Counted from the first letter of the stretch, positions 38,548 through 47,981 are shown. The stretch is DNA of 64,000 nucleotides from Herbaspirillum sp. RV1423 (GCF_000577615.1 NZ_CBXX010000034.1:22505-86504); one strand, 5' to 3'. The notes: generated by a model not told the origin, from the sequence alone. Translations and numbers: made by a program.

Positions 38548-40437
38548 ATGATGAACATGAAAAATACCAAGGGGAAATACGCTTGCAGCCTTATCTCGCC
38601 GAGACATGGCAAAAGAAATAAACTGGAAAAAAATCGTCTGGCGAAAAAGACGGCCTTGTGTCTTGGGGCTTTCGAACAAGCCGCTGTCGGCATGGCCTAC
38701 GCGACCCGGAGCGGAAAGTGGATAAGGGTCAACGCGCACTTTTGCAATATCCTCGGTTACAGCGAGGAGGAACTGGTGAACAGACGCTTTCTGAGCATCA
38801 CCCATCCGGACGACATTGAACAGGATATTGCGGAACTCAAAGACCTGTACGCGGGGAAGGTGTCGACGATTTCCAGGGAGAAACGCTACATCCGAAAAGA
38901 CGGTACACTCGTTTGGGTGAATGTACGTATTTCGATGGCGCCGTTCGGCGCAGGTACGCCATTTCACATCTGCATCATCGAAGATATGACTTGCCGCAAA
39001 CTTGCCGAGAATGCTCTACGTTTGAGTGAAGACAGTTTGAAAAGCGCGCAGCGTATCGGGCAATTGGGTACCTGGGACTGGAACATTGCGACGAAAGAAT
39101 TTTTTTGGTCCACCGAAATCGACCAGATTTTCGGGATGAAGCCGTTGGACTATGAATCGTTCTTGTTGCGGGTCCATCCCGATGATCGCGGATACGTCAT
39201 CCTTTCCATAGAACAGGCACATTGCAAGGAGCAACCGTATAGCATCGATTATCGTATCGTCCGGCCGGACAATTCAGAACGGATTGTGCATGCGCAGGGC
39301 GAAGTCACTTTTGATACGCAGGGAAACCCTGTCAGAATGACCGGCATCATTCAGGACATCACCGAGCGCAGGGTTGCGGAGGACCGATTGAGAGAGAGCG
39401 AGGCAAGATTCAAGAATCTGTCCAGCAACATCCCGGGGATGGTGTTTCAACTGCGATTGAGCGATTCCGGTTTCGAGTTCACGTATATCAGCGACGGCTC
39501 CATTGCCGTATGCGGCTTGCCGCCGGACAGCATCCAGAGCGATCCCTCGGCGTTTGTCAATCTGTTGCTTCCGGCGCACCGCGCAGAGTTTCATGATTCG
39601 ATGCGGCAGTCGGCGCAAAACAATTCCATATGGAATTGGGAAGGACAACTGACATCTGAGGGAACGGATACGAACTGGATCAACTTAAGGGCGACGCCGC
39701 GGGGCATCGGCATGGGCGACGTCATCTGGGATGGCGTGATTTTCGATATCAGCGAAAGCAAACGAAACGAAGCTGAGCTCCGGCAATCGAGGGAAAAACT
39801 GCGCGCGTTGTCCGCGCATCAGATCGTCGTGAAAGAGGCCGAGGGCAAGAGGATTGCACGTGAGATCCATGATGAGCTGGGGCAACGGCTGACGGTATTG
39901 AGGATGGATGTCCTGATGCTGCCCAAGGCATTGAAGAATCATTCCAATGCCTTGACGGAAACAGTTGCCCAGATGAAGGGTTCGATCGACAGCATTTTGC
40001 GGATCGTCCGCAACATCGCGTCGCATCTCAGGCCGTCCGCGCTGGATATGGGAATCAATCTGGCGGTCGAATGGCTGGTGGACGATTTCCAGAGCAGCGT
40101 CAGGATACCTTGCGAATTCAATAACAGGCTGGCGCAGGATTTTTATCTTGACGATGAGCGGGCAACCGGGATTTTTCGTATTCTTCAGGAGTCCCTGACC
40201 AATGTGACGCGGCATGCCAATGCAAGCCGCATAGAAATCACGCTGGACAGCGACGATCGGTACTTGTATCTGAAAATCAGCGATAACGGTGTAGGATTCG
40301 ACTCCTCGATAGCAGACGGTCAGAAGACATACGGCCTGAGCGGAATGCGCGAGCGCGCCACGGCGTTTGGCGGTGATGTTAGGATTGCAAGCTCCCCGGG
40401 AAATGGGACCACCGTGTGGGCATCTATTCCTTTATGA
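38548..40437 (+). CDS. PAS-containing sensor histidine kinase of the NarX/DegS (HisKA_3) type
   Basis: A 629-residue cytoplasmic kinase. Three PAS modules span about 40-155, 165-285 and 290-410 (first one: VGMAYATRSGKWIRVNAHFC ... YSEEEL). The HisKA_3 box is EGKRIAREIHDELGQRLTVL (phospho-His in IHDELGQ, near residue 445). The HATPase has RILQESLTNVTRHANAS and ISDNGVGFD, and ends GLSGMRERATAFGG. It is followed by a NarL-type regulator gene 25 bases on, making a two-component pair. The ATG at 38548 is the first of two adjacent candidates. Confidence 0.93.
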   Translation: MMNMKNTKGKYACSLISPRHGKRNKLEKNRLAKKTALCLGAFEQAAVGMAYATRSGKWIRVNAHFCNILGYSEEELVNRRFLSITHPDDIEQDIAELKDLYAGKVSTISREKRYIRKDGTLVWVNVRISMAPFGAGTPFHICIIEDMTCRKLAENALRLSEDSLKSAQRIGQLGTWDWNIATKEFFWSTEIDQIFGMKPLDYESFLLRVHPDDRGYVILSIEQAHCKEQPYSIDYRIVRPDNSERIVHAQGEVTFDTQGNPVRMTGIIQDITERRVAEDRLRESEARFKNLSSNIPGMVFQLRLSDSGFEFTYISDGSIAVCGLPPDSIQSDPSAFVNLLLPAHRAEFHDSMRQSAQNNSIWNWEGQLTSEGTDTNWINLRATPRGIGMGDVIWDGVIFDISESKRNEAELRQSREKLRALSAHQIVVKEAEGKRIAREIHDELGQRLTVLRMDVLMLPKALKNHSNALTETVAQMKGSIDSILRIVRNIASHLRPSALDMGINLAVEWLVDDFQSSVRIPCEFNNRLAQDFYLDDERATGIFRILQESLTNVTRHANASRIEITLDSDDRYLYLKISDNGVGFDSSIADGQKTYGLSGMRERATAFGGDVRIASSPGNGTTVWASIPL

Positions 40438-40462
40438 CTTTGTTGCCAGGATGGAATGTCGG

Positions 40463-41089
40463 ATGATCAAAATTCTCATTGCTGATGATCACGGGATGAT
40501 GCGCGAAGGTTTGAAACGCATCATCGCCACCACTGGAAAAATGATGGTGGTGGCTGAGGCCGTCAACGGTCTGGAGGTGCTTGAGAAACTGGGAAAGGCC
40601 GATTGCAATTTGCTGCTATTGGACCTGACCATGCAGGGCATCAGCGGCATGGACCTGATCAAGCAGGTAAAGAACCGGCGTCCGGGATTATCCATCCTGG
40701 TGTTGAGCATGCACAATGAAGGGAAAATCGCGGCGGCCGCATTGAAGGCGGGCGCCAGGGGATACCTTACGAAAGACAGCGACCCCGATCGCTTGCTGGA
40801 GGCCATACAAAAAGTCGCCGGCGGAGGACGGTATATCGACCCCAGCATGGTCGACAAAATCGTTTTCGAGGACGAGGAAAATGTGCTTCCCCACGAGCAT
40901 CTCTCCCAGAGGGAGCGTCAGATATTCATCATGATCGCGGCCGGGAAATCGACGGGAAAAATCGCTGCTGAATTATTCCTGAGCGCCAAAACCGTGAGCA
41001 CCCACAAGCGCCGGATCCTGGAGAAGATGAATGCGGACAATGCCGCCGATCTGGTTCGTTACTCCGTCGCGCATCAATTGACGGAATAG
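40463..41089 (+). CDS. NarL/FixJ-type response regulator
   Basis: A 208-residue regulator. The receiver has the acidic pair in ILIADDHGMMREGL, phospho-acceptor in LLLLDLTMQGISGMDL, and Lys in YLTKDSDP. The LuxR-type HTH (about 142-205) includes LSQREROI-like LSQRERQIFIMIAAGKSTGK and LSAKTVSTHKRRIL. It should be phosphorylated by the preceding PAS kinase. The ATG at 40463 begins the receiver directly; an ATG four codons upstream is possible. Confidence 0.95.
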   Translation: MIKILIADDHGMMREGLKRIIATTGKMMVVAEAVNGLEVLEKLGKADCNLLLLDLTMQGISGMDLIKQVKNRRPGLSILVLSMHNEGKIAAAALKAGARGYLTKDSDPDRLLEAIQKVAGGGRYIDPSMVDKIVFEDEENVLPHEHLSQRERQIFIMIAAGKSTGKIAAELFLSAKTVSTHKRRILEKMNADNAADLVRYSVAHQLTE

Positions 41090-41119
41090 ACGGGATAGCG
41101 GAACCGGCGCGTCAAAACC

Positions 41120-42352
41120 TTATTCCATCGCCGGTACTTTTAAACGCAGCCATTGTCGTCCTATCGCCAGGTGAGCTAGCAACGCAATGACGCCGTTGAG
41201 CAGCAGTGCGTCGCGTACTCCCAAAAAACTGATGGATACACCGGTGATCAGGCTGCCAAGCGAAACGCCGCCGCGCATGGCAAGCATGAACAACGCGACC
41301 GTCTGGCCGCGCAAGCGTGCCGGCGCCATTGCCTGCAACAGCGAGTTGGCGGAAGTGTTGCCAACGCACATGGCCAGCCCGGCGCATCCCAACAGGACGG
41401 GCAACACGGTAATCCAGGGATTGACGGCGACCAGCACAAGGATCAGTCCGTAGCTCGAGGCGGCGATTGTGCTCAGATGCCGCCGATCGCGCGCCGGATC
41501 GACCGACAGCAGAAAAATCGCGCCGATCAGCGCGCCGACGCCGAAGGAGCCGATGGCGAGGCTGAACTGACTTGCATCCTCATGAAAAATCTCTTTTACC
41601 AAAATCGGGCAAAAGGTGATGAGCGGTCCGCACAATAAACTCGTCGTGAGCACCGTGAGAAGCGCGCCTCTCAGATAAGGCTGATGGGCGATGTCGCGCA
41701 CGCCGGCGAACAAGTGTCGGCGATCGAAGTCCTCGGCAGCCTGGCGTGCGACGATCTTGCGCGGAAGAATCCATAAGGCGACGACGATGAAAGGCACGTA
41801 GGAAAAGGCGCTGACGGCGAAACATCCGATCGCGCCGATGCCGGCCATGAGCACGCCGGCGATCGCAGGGCCGATGATGCGGGACAGATTGAATTGGGTC
41901 GCGTTAAGCGCAAGTCCTGTCGCGATCTGCTTGCGTTCGACAATAGAGGGAACGATGGATTGGAATGACGGCATGGAGAGCGCATCGGTAATGCCGACTA
42001 CCAGAGAGAGCACGACCACGATCCAGGGCTCGACCGCATCTGTCAGCAATAGCACGACAAGCAGGATGGGACATAACATCTGGATCGATTGAAACAACGC
42101 GATCACGAAGCGGCGGTCGGCACGGTCCGCCAGCACGCCGCCAAGCAGCGTCAGCAACCATACCGGCGCTCCCATGGCGAACGCGTCCAGTCCGACGACG
42201 AAAGACGAGGCTCCCAGACTGAGCAGCAGCCACGGCTGGGCGACCTGTTGCGTCCAGGTGCCGATATTGGATAGCAGGGTGGCAAAAAAGAATGTGCCGA
42301 AACGCCGGGTGCGAAGCAGCGCGATCGATTGACTGAAGAAGTCTGTTTTCAT
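41120..42352 (-). CDS. MFS transporter (MFS_3/EntS-like exporter)
   Basis: A 410-residue inner-membrane transporter with about twelve hydrophobic segments. The N-terminal part reads RRFGTFFFATLLSNIGTWTQ and GGVLADRADRRFVI, the MFS loop 2-3 motif; the RRIIGPAIAG-like SRIIGPAIAGVLMAG falls in helix 5. This subgroup includes enterobactin exporters and other small-molecule efflux pumps. It stands alone between the response regulator (convergent) and the first small inverted-repeat element. Substrate unknown. Confidence 0.88.
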   Translation of the reverse strand: MKTDFFSQSIALLRTRRFGTFFFATLLSNIGTWTQQVAQPWLLLSLGASSFVVGLDAFAMGAPVWLLTLLGGVLADRADRRFVIALFQSIQMLCPILLVVLLLTDAVEPWIVVVLSLVVGITDALSMPSFQSIVPSIVERKQIATGLALNATQFNLSRIIGPAIAGVLMAGIGAIGCFAVSAFSYVPFIVVALWILPRKIVARQAAEDFDRRHLFAGVRDIAHQPYLRGALLTVLTTSLLCGPLITFCPILVKEIFHEDASQFSLAIGSFGVGALIGAIFLLSVDPARDRRHLSTIAASSYGLILVLVAVNPWITVLPVLLGCAGLAMCVGNTSANSLLQAMAPARLRGQTVALFMLAMRGGVSLGSLITGVSISFLGVRDALLLNGVIALLAHLAIGRQWLRLKVPAME

Positions 42353-42482
42353 AAATAGAGGGACTGTTGCGACGCATGCTTTGTCATGCTCGGGGAGACT
42401 GTCATGGATTCCGAGCCTTCCGAAATGGGAGAGGTCAATGTTACAACAGGTGTGCTAACCGGCATTTGCCCGTTAACACCGT

Positions 42483-42628
42483 AATGCCGTTCAGTTAAGT
42501 CCATCCTCCTCAAGCCGTCGCCCCAGTGAACGCTGAGGCCCAGTGTCGTGAAGATGGTCGATACGACACTGGGTCCTGACTTTCGTCAGGACGACAGTCA
42601 TATACGAGAAGCTTAACTGAACGGCATT
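42483..42628. mobile_element. 146-bp element with perfect 17-bp terminal inverted repeats (copy A)
   Basis: AATGCCGTTCAGTTAAG (42483-42499) and CTTAACTGAACGGCATT (42612-42628) are exact inverted repeats. Between them lies the same palindromic core as in the 13.7-15.3 kb array, here on the minus strand. A 12-bp direct repeat CCGTTAACACCG stands on each side, one base away. There is no open frame; it looks like a non-autonomous MITE-type element. Confidence 0.75.
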
Positions 42629-42705
42629 GCCGTTAACACCGGGATTTCCGCTGTGCAGGACGCTTCGCGGATTGACGTCGAGAATCTGGAACCGAAAACT
42701 GGAAC

Positions 42706-43602
42706 TCAGGCCAGGAACGCCTGCTGTTCCTGCACGATCTCCGCCAGCAGGTCGGCGATGCGCTGCACGCGCGGCGAGCGGCGCAGGTCGGGATGCACGG
42801 TCAGCCACATGTCGCGCAGCCAGGGCGGTTGGCCGGTGTCGAATTGCTCCAGCTCGGCATCGTTGCGCGCGACGAAATGCGGCAGGATCGTCAGCCCGAG
42901 TCCCGATCGGCATGCCTGGTGCAGGATGGTGAAATCGTTGGCCGTCAACACATAGGCGGCGCCGTCGGTATATTGCGCCAGCCATGCCTGATGCGGGCCG
43001 CCTTGCAATGCTTCGCCGTAACCGATGAATTGCCGCTTGTTGCGCGCCACGCGTTTCCAGCGCGCGTTGCCGTATAGTCCGTAGCCGGCGCTGCCGAGGC
43101 GGCGCGCCATCAGGCCGGGGTCTTCCGGCCGCGACAGCCGCAGCGCCAGGTCGGCGTCGCGCCGGTGCAGGTTGGCGGCGCGGATTTCGCCGACCACGTC
43201 CAGTTGTATTCCCTCCCATTGTTTGTAGCGCTGCGCCATCAGCGGCATCAGGAAGCGGCTCGACAACGCCGGCGGCGCCGACAGCCGCACCGTGCCCTGC
43301 ATTGCCGTCATGCCCTGCACGGCGCGGCCGAAGGCGTGTGCTTCGAGCTCGATGCGCTCGGCGGCGTCGAGCAGCGTCTTGCCTTCGTCGGTCAGTTGCC
43401 AGCCGCGCGGCAGGCGGTCGAAGAGGCGCAATTTGATCGCGCCTTCGAGTGCGCCGATACGGCGCGCCACGGTTGAATGTTCCACCGCAAGTTCGCGCGC
43501 CGCCGCCGACAGGCTGCCGCCGCGCGCCAGACTGAGGAAGTAGCGCACGTCGTCCCAGGAGAGCTGTTCGGGAGAAATCGGCAGATTTGATGATTTTTGC
43601 AC
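42706..43602 (-). CDS. LysR-family transcriptional regulator
   Basis: A 298-residue regulator. The N-terminal winged HTH (LSWDDVRYFLSLARGGSLSAAARELAVEHSTVARRIGALE) is at residues 14-55; the rest is the periplasmic-binding-like effector domain, ending in HPDLRRSPRVQRIADLLAE. It belongs to the subgroup whose HTH carries VEHSTVARRI. It is transcribed away from the quinone oxidoreductase gene with about 100 bases between starts, so it most likely controls that gene. Confidence 0.93.
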   Translation of the reverse strand: MQKSSNLPISPEQLSWDDVRYFLSLARGGSLSAAARELAVEHSTVARRIGALEGAIKLRLFDRLPRGWQLTDEGKTLLDAAERIELEAHAFGRAVQGMTAMQGTVRLSAPPALSSRFLMPLMAQRYKQWEGIQLDVVGEIRAANLHRRDADLALRLSRPEDPGLMARRLGSAGYGLYGNARWKRVARNKRQFIGYGEALQGGPHQAWLAQYTDGAAYVLTANDFTILHQACRSGLGLTILPHFVARNDAELEQFDTGQPPWLRDMWLTVHPDLRRSPRVQRIADLLAEIVQEQQAFLA

Positions 43603-43703
43603 AGTACTTGCGCCTAAATTGGGAATTCCGTTTGATTTTGCACGAAGTTATTCTGAACGTCCACTTCATCCATTCATCGATCGATTCCATCGGGAGCATA
43701 GAA

Positions 43704-44687
43704 ATGACCGCACAGACCATGCAAGCCATCCAGGTGTCCGCTTACGGCGACGCCGCCAATCTCGAACTTGTCGCGCGCAGCCTGCCTGCACTGGCGCCGG
43801 GATCGGTGCGCGTGCGCCAGCAGGTGGCGGGCGTCAATTATGTCGACGTGTACCAGCGCATCGGACGCTATCCGGTGCCGCTGCCGTTCGTACCCGGCGT
43901 CGAGGGCAGCGGCACGATCGAGGCGATCGGCGCCGGCGTATCGGGCTTGCGGCCGGACCAGCGCGTGGCGTGGTCGGGCAGCACCGGGGGGTATGCGGAA
44001 TACGCCGACATCGCCGCCGAACGCGTCATTGTGTTGCCGGACAATGTCTCGTTCGAGCAGGCCGGCGCCGGCGTGTTGCGCAGCATGACTTGCTACCTGC
44101 TGCTGAACCATTATGCACGCCTGCAACCCGGCCAGACGGTGCTGGTGCATGCTGCGGCGGGCGGACTAGGCCTGCTGCTGACGCAATGGGCCAAGGCGAG
44201 CGGCGCGCGCGTCATCGGCACGGTCAGCAGCGAGGAAAAAGCCGCCCTGGCGCAATCGCGCGGGCTGGATCGGGCGGTCAACTATCGCCAGGAAGACTTC
44301 GTCGCGGCGGTGCGTGAATTCACCGGCGGCAAAGGCGCCGACATCGTCGCGGACGGCATCGGCGGTGCGCATTTCCTGCGCAGCATCGACGCCACGCGCA
44401 GCGGCGGCATGGCGATCAGCGTCGGTTCGGTATCCGGCGAAGGGGCGCCGGCGGAAGCCTTGGCGGCGGCACAGGCGCGCGGTGTATTGATGGAAAGACC
44501 GAGCATCCTGACCTTTGTGAAAGACCCGCAGCAATACCGTATCGCCGCCGATGCCGCCGTGACGCGCTTGCAGGCCGGACTGATGGTCGACATTGGCGGC
44601 AGGTTGCCGCTGAGCGAAGCCGCGCAGGCGCACCGGTTGCTGGAAGGCGGTACGGCGCAGGGCGCGCTGCTGCTCGACGTCGGCTGA
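43704..44687 (+). CDS. NADPH:quinone oxidoreductase (zinc-independent MDR family)
   Basis: A 327-residue protein of the quinone oxidoreductase branch of medium-chain dehydrogenases. VNYVDVYQRIGRYPVPLPFVPGVEGSG is typical of QorA, and the NADPH site is VHAAAGGLGLLLTQWAKASGARVIGTVSS. It reduces quinones or other enones with NADPH in the cytoplasm. The ATG at 43704 follows GGGAG; the longer frame above overlaps the LysR promoter region. It is divergent from the LysR gene. Confidence 0.93.
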   Translation: MTAQTMQAIQVSAYGDAANLELVARSLPALAPGSVRVRQQVAGVNYVDVYQRIGRYPVPLPFVPGVEGSGTIEAIGAGVSGLRPDQRVAWSGSTGGYAEYADIAAERVIVLPDNVSFEQAGAGVLRSMTCYLLLNHYARLQPGQTVLVHAAAGGLGLLLTQWAKASGARVIGTVSSEEKAALAQSRGLDRAVNYRQEDFVAAVREFTGGKGADIVADGIGGAHFLRSIDATRSGGMAISVGSVSGEGAPAEALAAAQARGVLMERPSILTFVKDPQQYRIAADAAVTRLQAGLMVDIGGRLPLSEAAQAHRLLEGGTAQGALLLDVG

Positions 44688-44734
44688 CGCCGCGATTATT
44701 TCCGGGTATTGTCCCTGCGGATTGTTTCTTTGTA

Positions 44735-45589
44735 TCAGCGGGCGCGCGTGAGCCGTTGCAGGCCGCGCCAGGTGGCCTGCGGCGACAGGCGCACCGGATG
44801 CTCGATCTGCGCGGCCTCGATGCACAGCATGCGCGTCCAGTCCTGCGTCGGCATGTCGCCCAATTGCGCCGCTTTGGCCGGTCCGGGGTTCCAGATCACG
44901 CTGTCGGCGAAGCCTTGCTGTTCGAGTTGCAGGAAAGGTTTGCCGTCCTGGTGCAAGGCCAGCGCGGCGGGCGGCGACAGATAGACGTTGTCGGTCTCGT
45001 CGGCGATGCGCAGGGCGGCGCCGTTGTGCCTGGATTCGTCGTTGCCGACGGTGGTGTCGATGAAGCGGGCGTTGCCGAGTTGCTCGACGCCGGCGTTGCG
45101 CACGTCGGGCGTGGCGAGGTAAGTATGCAGCGCAGCGGTGAAGTCGAAGGCGGCGTCGCCGGTGTTGGTGACGTTCAGCGCCACGCTGAGCCAGCCGGCG
45201 CCGAGCTCGACCTGCAATTGCAGCGCGAAGCCATGCGGCCACAGCGCGCGCGTGGCAGCCGTGTCGTATAGCGACAGGCGCGCGCAGGCGACGTCCTGAT
45301 CGGCCCCGCTCAGGACGTCGCCGTCGATGTGCCAGACCAGGTTGCGCACCAGTCCGTGTTTGGGCAGTGCGCCGCGTCCGGAAAATTGCGGGAAGCAAAC
45401 CGGCACGCCGCCGCGGATCGCGGCGCCCGCCCCGACTGTGGAATGGGGCGTGCAATACAGGTGTTCGCGGCCGTCGGCGGTTGTCCAGGACAGCAATTGC
45501 GCGCCGTACAGGCTGATGGCGGCGCTGTCGCCGTGGGTATTGGTCAGGTGCAGCAGGCCGGCGACGTCGGGCAGCATGGAGGTGGGCAT
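44735..45589 (-). CDS. D-hexose-6-phosphate mutarotase (aldose 1-epimerase family)
   Basis: A 284-residue beta-sandwich enzyme of the YeaD group, which interconverts anomers of hexose 6-phosphates. Characteristic segments are AAIRGGVPVCFPQFSGRGALPKHGLVRN, HTYLATPDVRNAGVEQLG and the C-terminal VIWNPGPAKAAQLGDM, MLCIEAAQI. The acid/base His and Glu of the family lie in HTYL and CIEAA. It is convergent with the quinone oxidoreductase gene and divergent from the hydrolase gene. It is not part of an evident operon. Confidence 0.9.
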   Translation of the reverse strand: MPTSMLPDVAGLLHLTNTHGDSAAISLYGAQLLSWTTADGREHLYCTPHSTVGAGAAIRGGVPVCFPQFSGRGALPKHGLVRNLVWHIDGDVLSGADQDVACARLSLYDTAATRALWPHGFALQLQVELGAGWLSVALNVTNTGDAAFDFTAALHTYLATPDVRNAGVEQLGNARFIDTTVGNDESRHNGAALRIADETDNVYLSPPAALALHQDGKPFLQLEQQGFADSVIWNPGPAKAAQLGDMPTQDWTRMLCIEAAQIEHPVRLSPQATWRGLQRLTRAR

Positions 45590-45712
45590 GGCAGGTCGGA
45601 GTGTGTGTGCAAAGCCGTATTTTTACACATGGGCGGCTTGTGAGGTGCGCCCGCTTGCCGTAAAGTAGCTGCGCCGCATTGACCATGCCTATAACAATCC
45701 GGAGACAGTTTC

Positions 45713-46924
45713 ATGAAGAATATCCGCCGTCTGTTTTACTCGTTCGTTCATTCGTTCATTCTGTCGGTCGCGCTGGGTTCGCCGTTCTTTCCGGCGCATG
45801 CGCAACAGCTTGCGGCCTCATTGCCGCTGGTGGCCAAACAGGTCTTCACGTTGCCGTCCTACATCACCGTCGCCGGCCAGGAAATCCGCAATGTGCGCGT
45901 CGGTTACGAAACCTACGGCAAACTCAATGCCGCCGGCGACAACGCCATCTTCGTGGCGCATTTCTATTCCGGCACCTCTCATGCCGCCGGTAAATACAAG
46001 GACAGCGACGCCGCGCCCGGTTACTGGGACAGCCTGATCGGTCCCGGCAAGGCGGTCGACACCGACAAGTATTTCGTGGTCAGCGCCGACACGCTGGTCA
46101 ATGTCAACGCCAAGGATCCGATGGTGACGACGACCGGCCCCGCTTCGATCAACCCGGCCACCGGCAAGCAATACGGCATGTCCTTTCCGGTGGTGGCGAT
46201 GCGCGATTCGGTGCGCGTGCACAAGCAACTGCTCGACAAGCTCGGCGTCAGGCAACTGGTCGCGGCGATGGGAGCCTCGGGCGGCTCGATCCAGGCGATG
46301 GAATGGGCGGCGCTGTATCCCGACTTCGTCAAGCGCGTGGTGCATGTGATCGGTCCCGGATTCGAGATCAGTCCTTACGTGATCAGCCTGCTCGACGTCT
46401 GGTCGCTGCCGGTGCGGCTCGACCCGAAATGGCGGCACGGCGATTATTACGGCAGCGGCGATCCGGATGACGGCGTAGCCGCGGCGCTCAAGGTCGTGAC
46501 GGTGCAGACGCGCCACTGGGACTGGGCGCAGACGACGTTCGGCTATGAACCGGCGGATCCCGCCAAGCCGCCGTCCGAGGCGCTCGAGAACCGTTTCAAG
46601 ATCGAGGCGGCGCTGGAAGCGGCAGGCCGTGCACGCGCCAAGGTCGTGGACGGCAACAGCATCATTTACATGTCGAAGGCGAATCAGCTTTATCGCCTGA
46701 GCGACGACGAGATCAAGGGCATCAAGGCCAAGATTCTGTTCGTGCCAAGTTCAAGCGACCTGGTGTTCCCGCCCAAGCTGTCGATGGCGGCGCTGGATCG
46801 TTTCAAGCATCAAGGCGGGCGCGGCACGCTGTTCTTGTTGCAAGGGCCGGGCGGCCATCTGGAGGGCGTGCTCAATATCGACAAGGCGGCTGCCATGATC
46901 GAACGTTTCATCAATACGCCCTGA
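45713..46924 (+). CDS. Secreted alpha/beta hydrolase of the homoserine acetyltransferase (MetX-like) family
   Basis: A 403-residue protein with a signal peptide (residues 1-30, ending FFPAHAQQ). It follows MetX architecture: VGYETYGKLNAAGDNAIFVAH, YWDSLIGPGKAVDTDKYFVVSADTL and nucleophile elbow AAMGASGGSIQAMEW with Ser. The charge relay Asp and His would lie in PSSSDLVFPP and GPGGHLEG. True MetX works in the cytoplasm, so the export signal argues for another role, as a periplasmic hydrolase or acyltransferase. CCGGAGACAG precedes the ATG. Confidence 0.82.
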   Translation: MKNIRRLFYSFVHSFILSVALGSPFFPAHAQQLAASLPLVAKQVFTLPSYITVAGQEIRNVRVGYETYGKLNAAGDNAIFVAHFYSGTSHAAGKYKDSDAAPGYWDSLIGPGKAVDTDKYFVVSADTLVNVNAKDPMVTTTGPASINPATGKQYGMSFPVVAMRDSVRVHKQLLDKLGVRQLVAAMGASGGSIQAMEWAALYPDFVKRVVHVIGPGFEISPYVISLLDVWSLPVRLDPKWRHGDYYGSGDPDDGVAAALKVVTVQTRHWDWAQTTFGYEPADPAKPPSEALENRFKIEAALEAAGRARAKVVDGNSIIYMSKANQLYRLSDDEIKGIKAKILFVPSSSDLVFPPKLSMAALDRFKHQGGRGTLFLLQGPGGHLEGVLNIDKAAAMIERFINTP

Positions 46925-46931
46925 CCGGAGC

Positions 46932-47097
46932 AATGCCGTTCAGTCAAGTTTAGAAATCTCCTTACCGCATCGTCAGTCCACCACAACTGTCGTCCTGATG
47001 AAAGTCAGGACCCAGCGTCGTATCGGACGTTGTCATGACACAGGGCCCCAGCGTGGGCTGGGACGACGGGAGGAAGCAGGCTTCACTGAACGGCATT
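46932..47097. mobile_element. 166-bp element with 17-bp terminal inverted repeats (copy B)
   Basis: AATGCCGTTCAGTCAAG (46932-46948) and CTTCACTGAACGGCATT (47081-47097) match as inverted repeats with one mismatch, and match the ends of copy A. The palindromic core lies between them at about 46988-47070. A segment of about 30 bases beginning TTACCGCATCGTCAGTCCAC inside the left part occurs again just outside the right end (47097-47128). Confidence 0.72.
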
Positions 47098-47141
47098 ACC
47101 GCATCGTCAGTCCACACACAACTGTCGGAGCTCGTCCCCTC

Positions 47142-47981
47142 TCAACTGCCGAAACTGCTGCTCCCCATGAGTTTCGACAGCCGTGTTGAAATTTCCTGCA
47201 CGATGTTCTGCACTTCATCCAGGCTGGGATTGACCTTCTTGTCGATACGCTCGATGTAGGGTACGTTCAGCGCCGCCAGCATGCGGTCGTTGGCGCCGAG
47301 CACCGGATACGACAAATTCACCACGCCGCGGATCTGGCGGCTTTCCATGCGCGAATAGCCGCGCTCCTGGGTTTCGGCGATCTGGCGCAGCAACTGCGCG
47401 TGATCGACTTCCTGCTCGCCGTCCATCCTGACATGCGCCGCCAGCATGCGGCCGCGTTCGGCTTCGTCGCGGAAAGACAGCAGCACGTGTCCGGAGGCGG
47501 TATCGGTCAGGCTCACCAGCGCGCCGACCTTGAGGCCGAAGGCCCAGCGTTCCGGACTGTCGACCTGTGCCACCACGATCACGCGGCCGGCCTCGTAGAC
47601 GGTCAGGTGGGTCGATTGCATGGTGCGGTTGGCCAGCTCGCGCATGTGCGGCAAGGCCGTGCTGACCAGCGAACGGATCGGCTGGTGGTAATGCGCCAGC
47701 TCGAACAGCTTGAGCGACAGCCGGTACTGGTCGTTGTCGGCAATCAGGTAGCCGCGCTGCTCCAGCGTCACCACCATGCGGAAAATCTCGTTGACGCTGC
47801 GTCCCAGTTGCTTGGATATCTGGTTGAGCGTCAACATTTGTTCCGCTTTGCTGAGCAATTCCAGGATATCCAGTCCCTTGTCCAACGCCGGCGCGGCATA
47901 GCGCGCCTTGCCGGCATCGGCGGCGCTGTCGTTGGTGGCGCTCAGGCGGGCTTCAGGTTCAATTTTTTTGATTCTTGGCAT
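47142..47981 (-). CDS. IclR-family regulator, probable regulator of L-fucose genes
   Basis: A 279-residue regulator: winged HTH at about residues 30-95 (APALDKGLDILELLSKAEQM, ISKQLGRSVNEIFRMVVTLEQRGYL) and IclR effector domain after (TMQSTHLTVYEAGRVIVVAQVDSPERWAF). The ATG at 47981 was chosen since upstream residues are unlike the family. It lies just downstream of the porin gene on the same strand, opposite the fucose catabolic operon, so it is the likely regulator. The effector could be fucose or fuconate. Confidence 0.88.
   Translation of the reverse strand: MPRIKKIEPEARLSATNDSAADAGKARYAAPALDKGLDILELLSKAEQMLTLNQISKQLGRSVNEIFRMVVTLEQRGYLIADNDQYRLSLKLFELAHYHQPIRSLVSTALPHMRELANRTMQSTHLTVYEAGRVIVVAQVDSPERWAFGLKVGALVSLTDTASGHVLLSFRDEAERGRMLAAHVRMDGEQEVDHAQLLRQIAETQERGYSRMESRQIRGVVNLSYPVLGANDRMLAALNVPYIERIDKKVNPSLDEVQNIVQEISTRLSKLMGSSSFGS

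Noticed and set aside
44166..45686. 506-codon frame on the minus strand
   Set aside because: It overlaps the mutarotase and quinone oxidoreductase genes, which have clear family matches in other frames.
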